Positions 54,696-63,566 are shown, counted from the stretch's first letter. The stretch is 64,000 nucleotides of DNA from JAJFGI01 sp036397065 (GCA_036397065.1 DASWJP010000099.1:1-64000), one strand, 5' to 3'. Program-made: numbers and translations. Notes: generated from the letters alone by a model not told the origin.

Positions 54696-55598
54696 CTACG
54701 CGGCGCTGGCCTTGGTTGCCCGTTTCTGACCGCGCACCAATTCGCCGTAAGCGGTCATCAGATCTTTGGTGATCTTGCCGACGGTGAACTTGTAGGTATC
54801 GATTTCGCCGACGGGCGTAACTTCCGCCGCCGTGCCGGTGAGGAACACCTCGCTGGTTTTGCCCAGCTCGTCCGGCATGATGGCCCGCTCGATCACCTCG
54901 ATGCCCATCTCGCGGGCCAAGGCGATGACCGTGCGCCGGGTGATGCCGTCCAGGAAGCAGTCCGGTATCGGCGTGTGAATCTTGCCGTCCTGCACCAGGA
55001 ACACATTGGCCCCGGTGGCCTCGGCGATGCGGCCCCGGTAATCCAGCATCAGCGCGTCCTGGCAGCCCTTGGCCTCGGCGGCGTGCTTGGACAGGGTGCA
55101 GATCATGTACAACCCGGCGGCCTTCGACTGGGTCGGGGCCGTATCCGGCGCCGGCCGCCGCCACGGGGCGAACATCATGCGGATGCCTTTGGCGCGTAGC
55201 TCGGGGGCGAAATAGGCCGGCCAGTCCCAGGCGGCAATGGCCACATGGATGGCCGACTTTTGCGCCGAAACGCCCATCATCTCGCTGCCGCGCCAAGCCA
55301 CCGGGCGGAGATAGCCATCGACGATCTTGTTGACGCGCAACACCTCCGCCGCCGCGGCGTCAATGGCGGCGACCGGATAAGGCAGCTCGAAACCCAGGAT
55401 AATCGCCGAATCGTGTAGGCGCTGGTGGTGTTCGGTCATCTTGAAGATGATGCCGTTATAGGCACGCTCGCCCTCGAACACACAACTCGCGTAATGTAGC
55501 CCGTGCGTGAGGACATGGACCTTGGCGTCGCGCCAGGGTACCAACTTGCCATCGAACCAGATCACGCCGTCACGGTCGTCGAAAGGTAGTAAGCTCAT
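54696..55598 (-). CDS. ilvE: branched-chain amino acid aminotransferase
   Basis: 300 residues from ATG 55598 (MSLLPFDDRDGVIWFDGKLVPW). PLP fold-type IV enzyme with LTHGLHYASCVFEGERAY, the PLP lysine in TQSKAAGLYM, and EATGANVFLV near the C-terminal third. It makes or consumes Leu, Ile and Val. It is divergent from the MarR-type regulator gene. A longer upstream frame would add 23 unlikely residues. Confidence 0.93.
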   Translation of the reverse strand: MSLLPFDDRDGVIWFDGKLVPWRDAKVHVLTHGLHYASCVFEGERAYNGIIFKMTEHHQRLHDSAIILGFELPYPVAAIDAAAAEVLRVNKIVDGYLRPVAWRGSEMMGVSAQKSAIHVAIAAWDWPAYFAPELRAKGIRMMFAPWRRPAPDTAPTQSKAAGLYMICTLSKHAAEAKGCQDALMLDYRGRIAEATGANVFLVQDGKIHTPIPDCFLDGITRRTVIALAREMGIEVIERAIMPDELGKTSEVFLTGTAAEVTPVGEIDTYKFTVGKITKDLMTAYGELVRGQKRATKASAA

Positions 55599-55644
55599 GG
55601 CCTGTCCCGCCTTGCAGTTGCGCACCAAATCCCCACAGAATGGG

Positions 55645-55703
55645 GCAATATTGTTACTTTCTATCAATTGTCGCCTTCACTATGTAACATCACTTCGCAA
55701 TAT
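55645..55703. promoter_or_regulatory. possible operator region between ilvE and the MarR-type gene
   Basis: The 113-base divergent gap is AT-rich and contains TGTTAC (55652-55657) and GTAACA (55684-55689) in inverted orientation, and two copies of GCAATAT (55645-55651, 55697-55703). The second copy lies just before the MarR-type ATG at 55712. These symmetric elements could bind the MarR protein or the OmpR regulator encoded alongside. Function is inferred. Confidence 0.4.
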
Positions 55704-55711
55704 AAGTCAAC

Positions 55712-56248
55712 ATGGCTGACATAAAATCCGGACCAAACCCCCTTTTCCTGCGCGAGGAAGAGCTGCGCCAGGCCATCGAGCTGCTGTTTTTCGCCTACCG
55801 CGACTTCACCTCCGAGCCGGATCAGATCCTGGCCTCCTACCGCTTTGGCCGGGCCCATCACCGGGTCATCTATTTCGTCGGCCGGCATCCGGCCATCACC
55901 GTGAGCGAGCTGCTGCAGATCCTGGGCATCACCAAGCAGAGCCTGTCCCGGGTCCTGGGTCAATTGGTGGCCGAAGGATTCATCCGCCAGCGTCCGGGAC
56001 AAAAGGACCGGCGCCGGCGCCTGCTGGAGTTGACGGACAAGGGGGCCGCCTTGGAGCGGCAACTGACCGAGACCCAGCGAAACCGTCTTTCCACCGCCTT
56101 TCGAGATGCCGGCGCCGAGGCGGTGGAAGGCTTCCGCAGGGTGCTGGTCAACGTCATGGACCAGGGCAACCGCGCCCGTTTCTCTCCGCGCGAGCCAGTT
56201 GCCGAACCGGCGGGCGCCAAGGTCAAACCCGCCACCGGCCGCCGCTAG
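55712..56248 (+). CDS. petP: MarR-family regulator, PetP-like
   Basis: 178 residues, winged-helix. The opening LFLREEELRQAIELLFFAYRDFTSEPD is the PetP signature of alphaproteobacteria; the HTH includes ITVSELLQILGITKQSLSRVLGQL and the wing QKDRRRRLLELT. In Rhodobacter PetP and PetR control cytochrome bc1 gene expression; the target here is not shown. It is followed by the OmpR regulator and a kinase. Confidence 0.8.
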   Translation: MADIKSGPNPLFLREEELRQAIELLFFAYRDFTSEPDQILASYRFGRAHHRVIYFVGRHPAITVSELLQILGITKQSLSRVLGQLVAEGFIRQRPGQKDRRRRLLELTDKGAALERQLTETQRNRLSTAFRDAGAEAVEGFRRVLVNVMDQGNRARFSPREPVAEPAGAKVKPATGRR

Positions 56249-56281
56249 GCGGCACCGGCGCGCCACCGTATACTGCCGGCG

Positions 56282-56968
56282 ATGACCTCCGATGCCCCGC
56301 ACATTCTCGTCATCGACGACGACACGCGCCTGCGCGATCTGCTGCAGCAATTCCTGTGCGAGCAAGGATACCGCGTCACCACCGCCACCGATGCGGGCAA
56401 CGCGCGCAGCCATCTTGCCTCCATGGATTTCGACCTGCTGGTCCTCGATATCATGATGCCGGGCGAATCGGGGCTCGAACTGACCCGGTGGTTGCGCGAA
56501 AAGGGACGTGCCCCAGTCCTGCTGCTCACCGCCATGGGCGACACGGAGCACCGCATCGCCGGACTGGAAAGCGGCGCCGACGACTACCTGGCCAAGCCCT
56601 TCGATCCGCGCGAGCTGGTGCTGCGCATCAACGCCATCCTGCGGCGGGCACAGGAACCGCCGGAAGCCGCCGCGCACCTGGTCAACTTCGGCGCCTTTTG
56701 CTTCGACTTGAACCGCGACGAGCTGCGCAAGGGCGACGAGTTCGTCCGCCTGACCGCCGCCGAGGCATCCCTGCTCAAGACTTTGGCCCGGCAGCCGGGG
56801 ATGGCGGTCAGCCGCGATCGATTGACGGCGGAAAATCCGCTGATGGGAAATCCGCGCGCCATCGATGTTCAGGTCACCCGACTGCGCCGCAAGATCGAAC
56901 AGAATCCGAAATTTCCCCGTTATCTGCAAGCCGTGCGCGGCGTCGGCTATGTGCTGATGGCGGATTGA
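56282..56968 (+). CDS. petR: OmpR-family response regulator, PetR-like
   Basis: 228 residues. Receiver with DDD pocket and phospho-acceptor Asp56 (LVLDIMMPG), KPF lysine, and a winged helix C-terminal domain (VTRLRRKIEQNP, VRGVGYVL). It lies 33 bases after the MarR-type gene and one base before the kinase. The PetP/PetR pairing is the reason for the PetR label; DNA targets are unknown. Confidence 0.82.
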   Translation: MTSDAPHILVIDDDTRLRDLLQQFLCEQGYRVTTATDAGNARSHLASMDFDLLVLDIMMPGESGLELTRWLREKGRAPVLLLTAMGDTEHRIAGLESGADDYLAKPFDPRELVLRINAILRRAQEPPEAAAHLVNFGAFCFDLNRDELRKGDEFVRLTAAEASLLKTLARQPGMAVSRDRLTAENPLMGNPRAIDVQVTRLRRKIEQNPKFPRYLQAVRGVGYVLMAD

Positions 56969-56969
56969 T

Positions 56970-58328
56970 ATGGCCCGCACAGCCGCACCGCCCACGGCCA
57001 AACCGTCCATGCTGAAACGCTTTCTGCCGCGCACCCTGCTTGGCCGGTCGCTGCTGATCATCGTTTCGCCGCTGGTACTGTTGCAGGTCATTTCGACCTG
57101 GGTGTTCTTCGACCGGCACTACGACACCACCACCAAGCGTCTGGCCCAGGGCCTGGCCGGCGATATTTCCGCGGTGGTGCAATTGCTGGAGCGCGAGCCG
57201 AGCGACGTCGGCCGCCTGCAGACATTCCGTCTGGCGGGCAACACCATGTCTCTGACGCTCAGCTTCGGCGAAGGCGGCCGGCTGCAGACCAACACCACGC
57301 GCGCTTCCCTGAATATTTTCACCAACATCCTGGACCGCAAGCTGACCCAGGCGCTGGACGACTTCGTCCGCCGGCCGTTCCTGATCGACACGCGATCGCT
57401 GGAGGACGATGTCGAGATCCAGGTGCAGCTTGCCGACGGCGTGTTGCGGGTGATTGCCCCGCGCTCGCGCCTGTTCAGTCCGACCTCCTATATTTTCATC
57501 ATGTGGATGGTGGGCAGTTCCATCGTGCTGTTTGGCGTCGCCGTCATGTTCATGCGCAACCAGGTCAAGCCCCTGCGCCGTTTGGCACAGGCCGCTGAAA
57601 GCTTTGGCAAGGGGCGCGACGTTGCCGACTTCAAACCGGAAGGCGCGACGGAAATACGCCAGGCGGCGACGGCTTTCCTGCGCATGCGCGATCGCATCAA
57701 GCGGCAGATCGACCAGCGCACCGAGTTTCTGGCTGGGGTCAGCCATGATCTGCGCACACCGTTGACCCGCATGAAATTGCAGTTGGCCCTGCTGCGCGAT
57801 GTGCGGGAAGCCAAGGATCTCGAATCCGACGTTTCGGAAATGGAACGCATGGTTGAGGGTTACCTGGCCTTCGCCCGCGGCGAGGGCGCCGAACAGATGC
57901 AGCCGACCGACATGGCCGCCCTGCTGCGCGATGTGGTGTCGCAAACCCGGCGCGATGGGGTGGTCATCGATCTGCACGTGGAGGACGCTACGACCCTGCC
58001 GCTGCGCCGCGAGGCCATGCGCCGATGCCTGACCAATTTGATCGGCAACGCCGGCCGGCATGGCACGCACGTAGCGGTGCGCGCCGGGCGGCGGCGGCGG
58101 GCGGTCGAGATCACTGTCGATGACGATGGCCCGGGCATTCCGCCGGACCGGCGCGAGGATGTGTTCCGCCCGTTCTTCCGTCTCGAGCAGTCGCGAAACC
58201 CGGCCACCGGCGGCGTCGGCCTGGGCCTGAGCATCGCCCGCGACGTGGTGCGCAACCACGGCGGCGAACTGATCCTGGAAGATGCCCCCGGCGGCGGCCT
58301 GCGGGCGCGCGTATGGCTGCCGTTTTAG
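56970..58328 (+). CDS. EnvZ-type sensor histidine kinase of the PetP/PetR-like operon
   Basis: 452 residues. TM1 at about 32-50, a periplasmic domain of about 115 residues, TM2 at about 172-193, a HAMP segment with VKPLRRLAQAAESFGKG, H-box GVSHDLRTPLTRMK (His259), N-box NLIGNAGRH, and G boxes DDGPGIPP and GVGLGLSI. It probably phosphorylates the adjacent OmpR regulator. The stop precedes a hairpin-like terminator. Confidence 0.91.
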   Translation: MARTAAPPTAKPSMLKRFLPRTLLGRSLLIIVSPLVLLQVISTWVFFDRHYDTTTKRLAQGLAGDISAVVQLLEREPSDVGRLQTFRLAGNTMSLTLSFGEGGRLQTNTTRASLNIFTNILDRKLTQALDDFVRRPFLIDTRSLEDDVEIQVQLADGVLRVIAPRSRLFSPTSYIFIMWMVGSSIVLFGVAVMFMRNQVKPLRRLAQAAESFGKGRDVADFKPEGATEIRQAATAFLRMRDRIKRQIDQRTEFLAGVSHDLRTPLTRMKLQLALLRDVREAKDLESDVSEMERMVEGYLAFARGEGAEQMQPTDMAALLRDVVSQTRRDGVVIDLHVEDATTLPLRREAMRRCLTNLIGNAGRHGTHVAVRAGRRRRAVEITVDDDGPGIPPDRREDVFRPFFRLEQSRNPATGGVGLGLSIARDVVRNHGGELILEDAPGGGLRARVWLPF

Positions 58329-58336
58329 GGTGTTGA

Positions 58337-58376
58337 CGGGCGATCCTTGACGCCGTCTTTTCTGGCGCCCGTTTTC
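58337..58376 (+). terminator. putative Rho-independent terminator after the kinase operon
   Basis: ACGGGCG (58337-58343) pairs with CGCCCGT (58367-58373), followed by TTT. The 23-base loop can fold further (CGCC/GGCG). It starts 8 bases after the kinase stop. The short T-run makes it a fair rather than strong candidate. Confidence 0.5.
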
Positions 58377-58661
58377 ATCTCCACCAGATTTATTTTCGCG
58401 ACCAGGCTTTTCCTGCGGGAATGACCGGAGCCCCGAGGTTCTATTCTATTCGGCGCTAAGTTATTATGTAGAAAAAGTTAACCATATTCATTAATAATAA
58501 CGTGCGAATTATAATAAATATCGATTTATATTTCAATCTATTATCGAATCTGAATCACAACTATAGTTTACATACGATACGTGATTGGCAAGCTTCAGTG
58601 AATCTTAGCCCGCCATTGGCAATGTGTGCGTTCCTGCGCGGATCAGGCGAGTACTGGACCC
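58377..58661. other. AT-rich intergenic island before the small conserved gene
   Basis: About 285 bases, very AT-rich at 58440-58600. It carries AAGTTATTATGT (58460-58471) and GTTAACCA (58479-58486), both also found upstream of uvrB. No coding frame of note. It probably provides promoters for the gene at 58662 onward. Confidence 0.5.
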
Positions 58662-58886
58662 ATGGGCCAAGGACAAACGGACGACCGTTGGATCATCGAA
58701 GACGCCGGCGAGGCGATCGGCATGATCGTGCGCGACGAGGCCGGCTATGTGTTCCACGCGGCGGCGTCCGATGTATGGTCCCTGGACCGGCATGTCTTCC
58801 CCGACGTGCATTCGGCGCGGCATGCGGCTATGGATCTGCTGCGGATCCGGCGCCGCCCGCCCCCCAGCAAAGTCGCCCGCCGTTAG
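58662..58886 (+). CDS. small hypothetical protein
   Basis: 74 residues from ATG 58662, with a DDRWIIEDAGEAIGMIVRDEAGYVFHAA core that looks like a real beta-rich domain, and a basic tail. No family is recognised. It is preceded by the AT-rich island and followed 83 bases on by a dioxygenase gene, same strand. Confidence 0.55.
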   Translation: MGQGQTDDRWIIEDAGEAIGMIVRDEAGYVFHAAASDVWSLDRHVFPDVHSARHAAMDLLRIRRRPPPSKVARR

Positions 58887-58969
58887 CCTCCCGGCGACGG
58901 CCATGCGACAGCCGGCCATTGGTCATGCTACATACACTGGATAACCCGCGCACAGCCCGAACCGCCCGC

Positions 58970-59827
58970 ATGAATCCTGCTCTCGCCCTCACCGACGATC
59001 CGCTCCGGGACTATCACGAGCTTGGCTATGCGGTGGTCAGGGGGGTATTCGACGCCGCCGAGGTGCGGGAGATGGCGGCGGCCTTCGACCGGGTGCACGC
59101 CCAGGCCCTTGCCCACCCGGGGAGCTTTCGCCATCAGAATGTCTTCTTTCGCCTCGCCCAGGACCGCGCCCTCGGCCGCATCGTGCGCTTTGCCCAGTGG
59201 CCGTCCTACTTCGACGAGGTGCTGGCCCGCTACCGCACCGACCCGCGCCTGCTGGCGATCGTGGCGCCGTTGATCGGTGTGGATCTGAAGCAGATCATCA
59301 ATCAGATGCACTGGAAGCCGCCGGGGGCTGAAAAAGCCGAGTTCGGCTATCACCAGGATATCCGCTTCCGCCGTCCCCGCTCCGCCTTCCGGGAGCCGGC
59401 GCAGTGGTACGTGCAAACCGCCATCGCCATCGATGCGCACCGGCGCGAGAACGGCGCCATGACCTTGTATCCGGGCAGCCACAAGCTCGGCGAGCTGGCC
59501 TTTCCCGAAGGCGGCCGCATCATGGATCAGGCCCAGAGCGATGCCGATCTGTTGGCTGTGGACCTGGATCCGGGCCAGCTTGTGGATCTGGAGCTGGAGC
59601 CCGGCGATGTCGCGTTCTGGAACCTGCACACGGTGCATGGCTCCGGCCCCAACACATCGTCCATCGACCGCCGAGTGTATCTTAACGGCTACATCCGGGC
59701 CGATGCGTGCGACCGGGGCGAATGGGCCTTTCGCGGCGGCCAGCCGTGCCCGTTGGGCACCCCGGTGCTGGTCCATTACGAGGACCTGTTCACCCGGCCC
59801 GAGCCGCATTACCCGGACAATCTCTAG
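58970..59827 (+). CDS. second phytanoyl-CoA dioxygenase family protein
   Basis: 285 residues from ATG 58970. Fe(II) ligands are in GYHQDIRFRR (His, Asp) and TVHGSGPN (His). The HELGYAVVRGVFDAAEVREM N-terminus is typical of the family. It shares only family-level similarity with the gene at 24685. Substrate unknown. An ATG at 58925 would add 15 residues. It converges with csaA, overlapping by four bases. Confidence 0.8.
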   Translation: MNPALALTDDPLRDYHELGYAVVRGVFDAAEVREMAAAFDRVHAQALAHPGSFRHQNVFFRLAQDRALGRIVRFAQWPSYFDEVLARYRTDPRLLAIVAPLIGVDLKQIINQMHWKPPGAEKAEFGYHQDIRFRRPRSAFREPAQWYVQTAIAIDAHRRENGAMTLYPGSHKLGELAFPEGGRIMDQAQSDADLLAVDLDPGQLVDLELEPGDVAFWNLHTVHGSGPNTSSIDRRVYLNGYIRADACDRGEWAFRGGQPCPLGTPVLVHYEDLFTRPEPHYPDNL

Positions 59828-60174
59828 AACAGCCGGCCGCCGTTGGGGACCGGGCGTTCCGGACCGATCAGCACCACCTCGCCCTGGGCATCGGGAAATC
59901 CGAGCACCAGAACTTCCGACAGGAACGGGCCGATCTGCTTGGCCGCGAAGTTGACCACGGCGGCTACTTGCCGGCCGGTCAGGGTATCCGGTTGGTAGTG
60001 CGCGGTCAGTTGCGCCGAAGACTTCTTGACCCCGATGGCATCGCCGAAATCCACCCACAGCTTGTAGGCGGGCTTGCGGGCCTCCGGAAACGGTTCGGCG
60101 CGGATGACCGTGCCGACACGAATATCAACCTTATGGAAATCACGGAATTCGATGGGGGTGGACGTCTCGGTCAT
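59824..60174 (-). CDS. csaA: tRNA-binding OB-fold protein CsaA
   Basis: 116 residues from ATG 60174. EMAP/CsaA-type OB fold with FHKVDIRVGTVIRAEPFPEARKPAYKL and the closing GFPDAQGEVVLIGPERPVPNGGRL. CsaA binds tRNA and has chaperone-like activity linked to protein export. The 3' end overlaps the opposite dioxygenase gene by four bases. Confidence 0.92.
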   Translation of the reverse strand: MTETSTPIEFRDFHKVDIRVGTVIRAEPFPEARKPAYKLWVDFGDAIGVKKSSAQLTAHYQPDTLTGRQVAAVVNFAAKQIGPFLSEVLVLGFPDAQGEVVLIGPERPVPNGGRLF

Positions 60175-60328
60175 CGGGCGCGGCTGCCTCTTCCGGTGTG
60201 GGCCAAGCAAAGGGCGCGCACCGTAGCACAGAATCGACCACCCGGAATCGACAAGGGACCGCCCTTCGGCAGCCCCTTGCTGTCTTCCGTGCCGGTCGAT
60301 AAATCGACCGGCCGCCAGTCTCGAAAGC

Positions 60329-60796
60329 TTACTTCGCGCCGTTGACGTGCTTGAAGGCGCCCTTCAGCTCTTCCAGGCCATCGGTGACCCGATGATTGAA
60401 CAGCTCAGCCGCCTGGGTGTTCGACTTGGTGCTCATTTCGGCCAGCTCGCGCATGTTGGCCAGGCACGACTCGTAAGCCTGCTTCGCCAACTCCGCCTGC
60501 TTCGCCAGAGCATCCTCGGGCTTGCCCGGCTTGGACAGATCGCGCACCAGCTTGGCCGCCTCTTCCGTCGCCTGGCGCAGGATCTCGGCCTGCCGCTGCA
60601 TGATCGCGCGGGTGCCTTCGAAGGCGATCCGGTTGATCTCGGCGAAGGCTTCGAAGTTGCGCCGCTGGCTTTCCATCAGGGCACTCGAATCGACGCCCGG
60701 CATCTTGAACTGGGCAGCAACCTTGCTGAAATCCATCATGTTGCCGAAGTCGCCATCCACGAACGGATTGCCGGTCTTCGCTTGGGTCTTGGACAT
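60329..60796 (-). CDS. phaP: phasin (polyhydroxyalkanoate granule-associated protein)
   Basis: 155 residues, almost all helical, Ala-, Gln- and Glu-rich with no Cys or Trp in the long helical region. MESQRRNFEAFAEINRIAFEGTRAIMQRQAEILRQ is the phasin_2 pattern. It coats PHA storage granules and controls their size. A ribosome site GGAGAG lies just upstream. The leader of about 130 bases runs back to a clear promoter and operator. Confidence 0.9.
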   Translation of the reverse strand: MSKTQAKTGNPFVDGDFGNMMDFSKVAAQFKMPGVDSSALMESQRRNFEAFAEINRIAFEGTRAIMQRQAEILRQATEEAAKLVRDLSKPGKPEDALAKQAELAKQAYESCLANMRELAEMSTKSNTQAAELFNHRVTDGLEELKGAFKHVNGAK

Positions 60797-60934
60797 TTAA
60801 CTCTCCTCATCTCTTTCTGGCCGCCGGTCCCGGGCATGTACTCTAACGACTGCCGGTTAATAGGCGGTTCGCTGACTGGGACCGTTGGGCCTATCTGGGC
60901 CGCACTCGCCATGTTGCGATGCACTATGCAGGGC

Positions 60935-60987
60935 TTATATGGACCTGTCCGTGATCTGGGTCAAGTTTATTTTTGTGCAGTGCACAA
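60935..60987 (-). promoter_or_regulatory. phasin promoter with 15-base palindromic operator
   Basis: On the minus strand: -35 TTGACC (60964-60959), 18 bases, then -10 ATATAA (60940-60935). Just upstream lies the perfect palindrome TTGTGCA-G-TGCACAA (60973-60987, as written on the plus strand). The TGCA-rich arms resemble sites used by PhaR-type regulators of PHA genes. The palindrome could equally serve the TetR protein encoded upstream. Confidence 0.6.
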
Positions 60988-61015
60988 TTATTTTTTTCCA
61001 GAATTCCGGGGCTTT

Positions 61016-61645
61016 TTAGGCAGCCTTCGGGCGAGTATATCGCAATCGCGAGAGGCACTTGGCCGCCTTATCCAGACGGCCCAGGTGACGATCGAGGGCC
61101 GCCATGGTGGGGCCCATGTCCGGGCTTTCGTCGCCCAGCCAGACCCTTAGGGTCGCCAGATAGGCCGCCCCCAGGGCCTTGATCCGCAAGGCGCCGCGCA
61201 CCCCGCTGGTCGAGAATCCAGCCACCTCCAGCATGCCGGCCATCGACCGGCCCAGCCGGGCCAGGCCGCAGGCCGCCGCCAGGGGATCGCGGGCTTGCGC
61301 CTCGATCAGGGTGGCGATCGCCTGGCGATAGGGTTGCAGGGCCTCGAACCGGCGCATCAGGACGTCGAACAGCCTGTCCCGGGCCGGCCCCTCGCGGGCG
61401 CCCGGTTCTTCCGCGGCCAGGACCGCCGTGTCGATCCGCCGGAAAAAGGCGCCAAGGATGGCCTGTTTGGACGGATAGACCGGGTAAACCTTGGCCAAGG
61501 GCAGCTTGGCGGCATCGGCGATCTCGGCCAGGGACACATCTCGCCACCGGCCCTCGGCGGCCAGGCTCATGGCTGATTCGAGGACCGCTGTCGCCACATC
61601 GCCAGGCTCGGATCTGGGCTTCTTGGGAGCTGCTTTCTTGGGCAT
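61016..61645 (-). CDS. TetR-family transcriptional regulator, upstream of the phasin gene
   Basis: 209 residues. N-terminal helix-turn-helix VSLAEIADAAKLPLAKVYPVYPSKQAILGAFFRRID; the C-terminal helical domain has COQ9-like features. It ends 28 bases before the phasin palindrome on the same strand, so it may regulate phasin or PHA storage through that palindrome. No ligand is evident. Confidence 0.75.
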   Translation of the reverse strand: MPKKAAPKKPRSEPGDVATAVLESAMSLAAEGRWRDVSLAEIADAAKLPLAKVYPVYPSKQAILGAFFRRIDTAVLAAEEPGAREGPARDRLFDVLMRRFEALQPYRQAIATLIEAQARDPLAAACGLARLGRSMAGMLEVAGFSTSGVRGALRIKALGAAYLATLRVWLGDESPDMGPTMAALDRHLGRLDKAAKCLSRLRYTRPKAA

Positions 61646-61739
61646 GACACCTCCATCGCGTCTCCCCCCATCGCGTCTTCCCCCGCGGCATTATCGGGCA
61701 CATGGGGGAACTTTGCAAAGAGGCGCGCGGCCGCAGCGG

Positions 61740-62228
61740 TTAAGGGCCTAGCCGGATGTCGGCGACATCGCCGCCGGTCATGGCGACCAGATCGGCGGGC
61801 CGCAGGCGAAACACCGCGTTCGGCGTGCCCGCCGCCGCCCAGATCTCGTCGAAGGCCAGCAGATCGCGGTCGATGAAGATCGGCAGCGGCTCGGCATGGC
61901 CGATGGGCGGCACGCCGCCGATGGCAAAGCCGGTGCGGGCGCGGACGAAATCCGCATCGGCCCGGCCGATCGGTTCGCCCAGCCGGGCCGCCACCGCTTT
62001 TTCGTCGACCCGGTTGGCGCCGCTGGCGATCACCATCACCGCCCGGTCGGTGGTGCGGGCGCGAAAGACCAGGGATTTGGCGATCTGACCGATGGTGCAG
62101 CCGATGGCGGCCGCGGCCTCGGCGGAGGTGCGCGTGCTGGCCGGAAACTCGCGCACCTCGGCGGCGATGCCGTGCGCGGCGAGTGCCGCCTGCACCCGCT
62201 GGGCGCTGGTCTTGAGGGTGTCGCTCAC
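61740..62228 (-). CDS. YbaK/EbsC-family aminoacyl-tRNA deacylase
   Basis: 162 residues with the YbaK/ProX fold: the core TIGQIAKSLVFRA with its conserved Lys, the ASGANRVDEKAVA strand, and IGGVPPIGHAEPLPIFIDRDLL. These proteins clear misacylated tRNA, often Cys- or Ala-tRNA(Pro). It overlaps the proC stop by four bases, suggesting co-translation. Confidence 0.88.
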   Translation of the reverse strand: MSDTLKTSAQRVQAALAAHGIAAEVREFPASTRTSAEAAAAIGCTIGQIAKSLVFRARTTDRAVMVIASGANRVDEKAVAARLGEPIGRADADFVRARTGFAIGGVPPIGHAEPLPIFIDRDLLAFDEIWAAAGTPNAVFRLRPADLVAMTGGDVADIRLGP

Positions 62229-63052
62229 GACGCTAGTTCCCGGCTGCGCCGGGTCGCCGCGGCGATGGCCCGGGTCAGCAGGGGCTGCAACCCGTCCTCA
62301 GCCATCAATATCTTCAGGGCCTCCAGGGTGGTGCCCCCGGGGCTGGTGACGTTCTCGCGCAACTTGCTCGCCGGCTCGGCCGACTGATGCACCAGCTCGC
62401 CGGCGCCAGCCACGGTCGAACGTGCCAGGTGCATGGCCAGATCCGCCGGCAGCCCGGCCTCGACCCCGGCCTGCGCAAGGCACTCGATCAGCAGGAACAC
62501 ATAAGCCGGGCCGCCGCCCGAGACCGCGGTGATGGCATCCAACAGGCTTTCATCGTCGATCCAGGCCACCTCGCCCACGGCGGCCAGCAGGGCGGCGCAT
62601 TGAGCCCGCTGAGCCGCGTTCGTCTGGATATTGGCGCATAAAACGCTCATGCCGCGGCCCACCGCCGCCGGCGTGTTCGGCATGGCGCGGACAATCGCCG
62701 CCGCCGGACCCAGACCTTTGGCATAAGTGGCGATGCTCCGGCCCGCGGCGATGGACAGAAAGACCGCACCGGGGCGCGCAAAGCGGCGGCATTTCGACAC
62801 CACCGCATCCATCTGCTGCGGCTTGACCGCCAGGACCACCACGGCCGGGGCCGCGTCCGGTGCCACCGATTCGATTCCGTCGACCACCGTGATCCCGGCC
62901 GGAATGGCGCCCGGCACCGGCTTCGGCTCGACCACGGTCACTGAACTGGGAGAAACTCCGCGCGACAGCCAGCCGGACAACAGGGCGCCGCCCATCTTGC
63001 CGCAGCCGACCAGCAACACGGGGCCGTCGGTCAGCATGCCTGCGCGCGCCAT
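62225..63052 (-). CDS. proC: pyrroline-5-carboxylate reductase
   Basis: 275 residues. NAD(P) motif LVGCGKMGGALL, KPQQMD, IVRAMPNTPAAVGRGM, and the C-terminal ITAVSGGGPAYVFLLIECLAQAGV and TSPGGTTLEAL motifs are all intact. It makes proline from pyrroline-5-carboxylate. It overlaps the YbaK-like gene by four bases and begins 10 bases after the YbjN-like gene. Confidence 0.95.
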   Translation of the reverse strand: MARAGMLTDGPVLLVGCGKMGGALLSGWLSRGVSPSSVTVVEPKPVPGAIPAGITVVDGIESVAPDAAPAVVVLAVKPQQMDAVVSKCRRFARPGAVFLSIAAGRSIATYAKGLGPAAAIVRAMPNTPAAVGRGMSVLCANIQTNAAQRAQCAALLAAVGEVAWIDDESLLDAITAVSGGGPAYVFLLIECLAQAGVEAGLPADLAMHLARSTVAGAGELVHQSAEPASKLRENVTSPGGTTLEALKILMAEDGLQPLLTRAIAAATRRSRELAS

Positions 63053-63062
63053 GCCCGGCCGG

Positions 63063-63566
63063 CTAGGCCTCGCCGATCGTATCCATGCGTGCCACCGTCA
63101 ACGCATCGGCCACCGATTTGCCGCCCCAAACGACCAGTTGCAGGGCCGGATAGAAGCGCTCGCATTCCACCAGCGCCACGTCGACCAGATCTTCGAGCTG
63201 TTCGGCGCTCAACCCCGGGGCGCCGCGCAAGGGAATGGTATGCCGATACATCGGCGTCCCCTCGTCGGAACCGAAATCGAAATGGCCGAGCCATAAATTC
63301 TCGTTTACCAGCGCCAACAACTCGTAGACGGCGGCCTTCTTGGTATCGGGCACCCGCAGATCGAGCTGGCAGGAGAAGAACATGGCGTTCATCTCCTTCT
63401 GCAACACGAAGTGCATATGATAGCCGCACCAGCGGCCGCTGACGATGGCCATCAGCTCGGAATCGCTGTGCCGGTTGAAGGTCCAGTCGTTGGCGCTGAC
63501 CAACTCCTCCAACACGTCGAGCGGATTGGCTGACAAGTCCCGATGCCGGCTTGCAACAATCGCCAT
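63063..63566 (-). CDS. YbjN domain protein
   Basis: 167 residues. The YbjN/T3SS-chaperone-like fold includes MHFVLQKEMNAMFFSCQLDLRVPDTKKAAVYELLALVNENLWLGHFDF. YbjN is linked to stress and motility control in enterobacteria; the molecular function is open. It lies just upstream of proC on the same strand. Confidence 0.83.
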   Translation of the reverse strand: MAIVASRHRDLSANPLDVLEELVSANDWTFNRHSDSELMAIVSGRWCGYHMHFVLQKEMNAMFFSCQLDLRVPDTKKAAVYELLALVNENLWLGHFDFGSDEGTPMYRHTIPLRGAPGLSAEQLEDLVDVALVECERFYPALQLVVWGGKSVADALTVARMDTIGEA

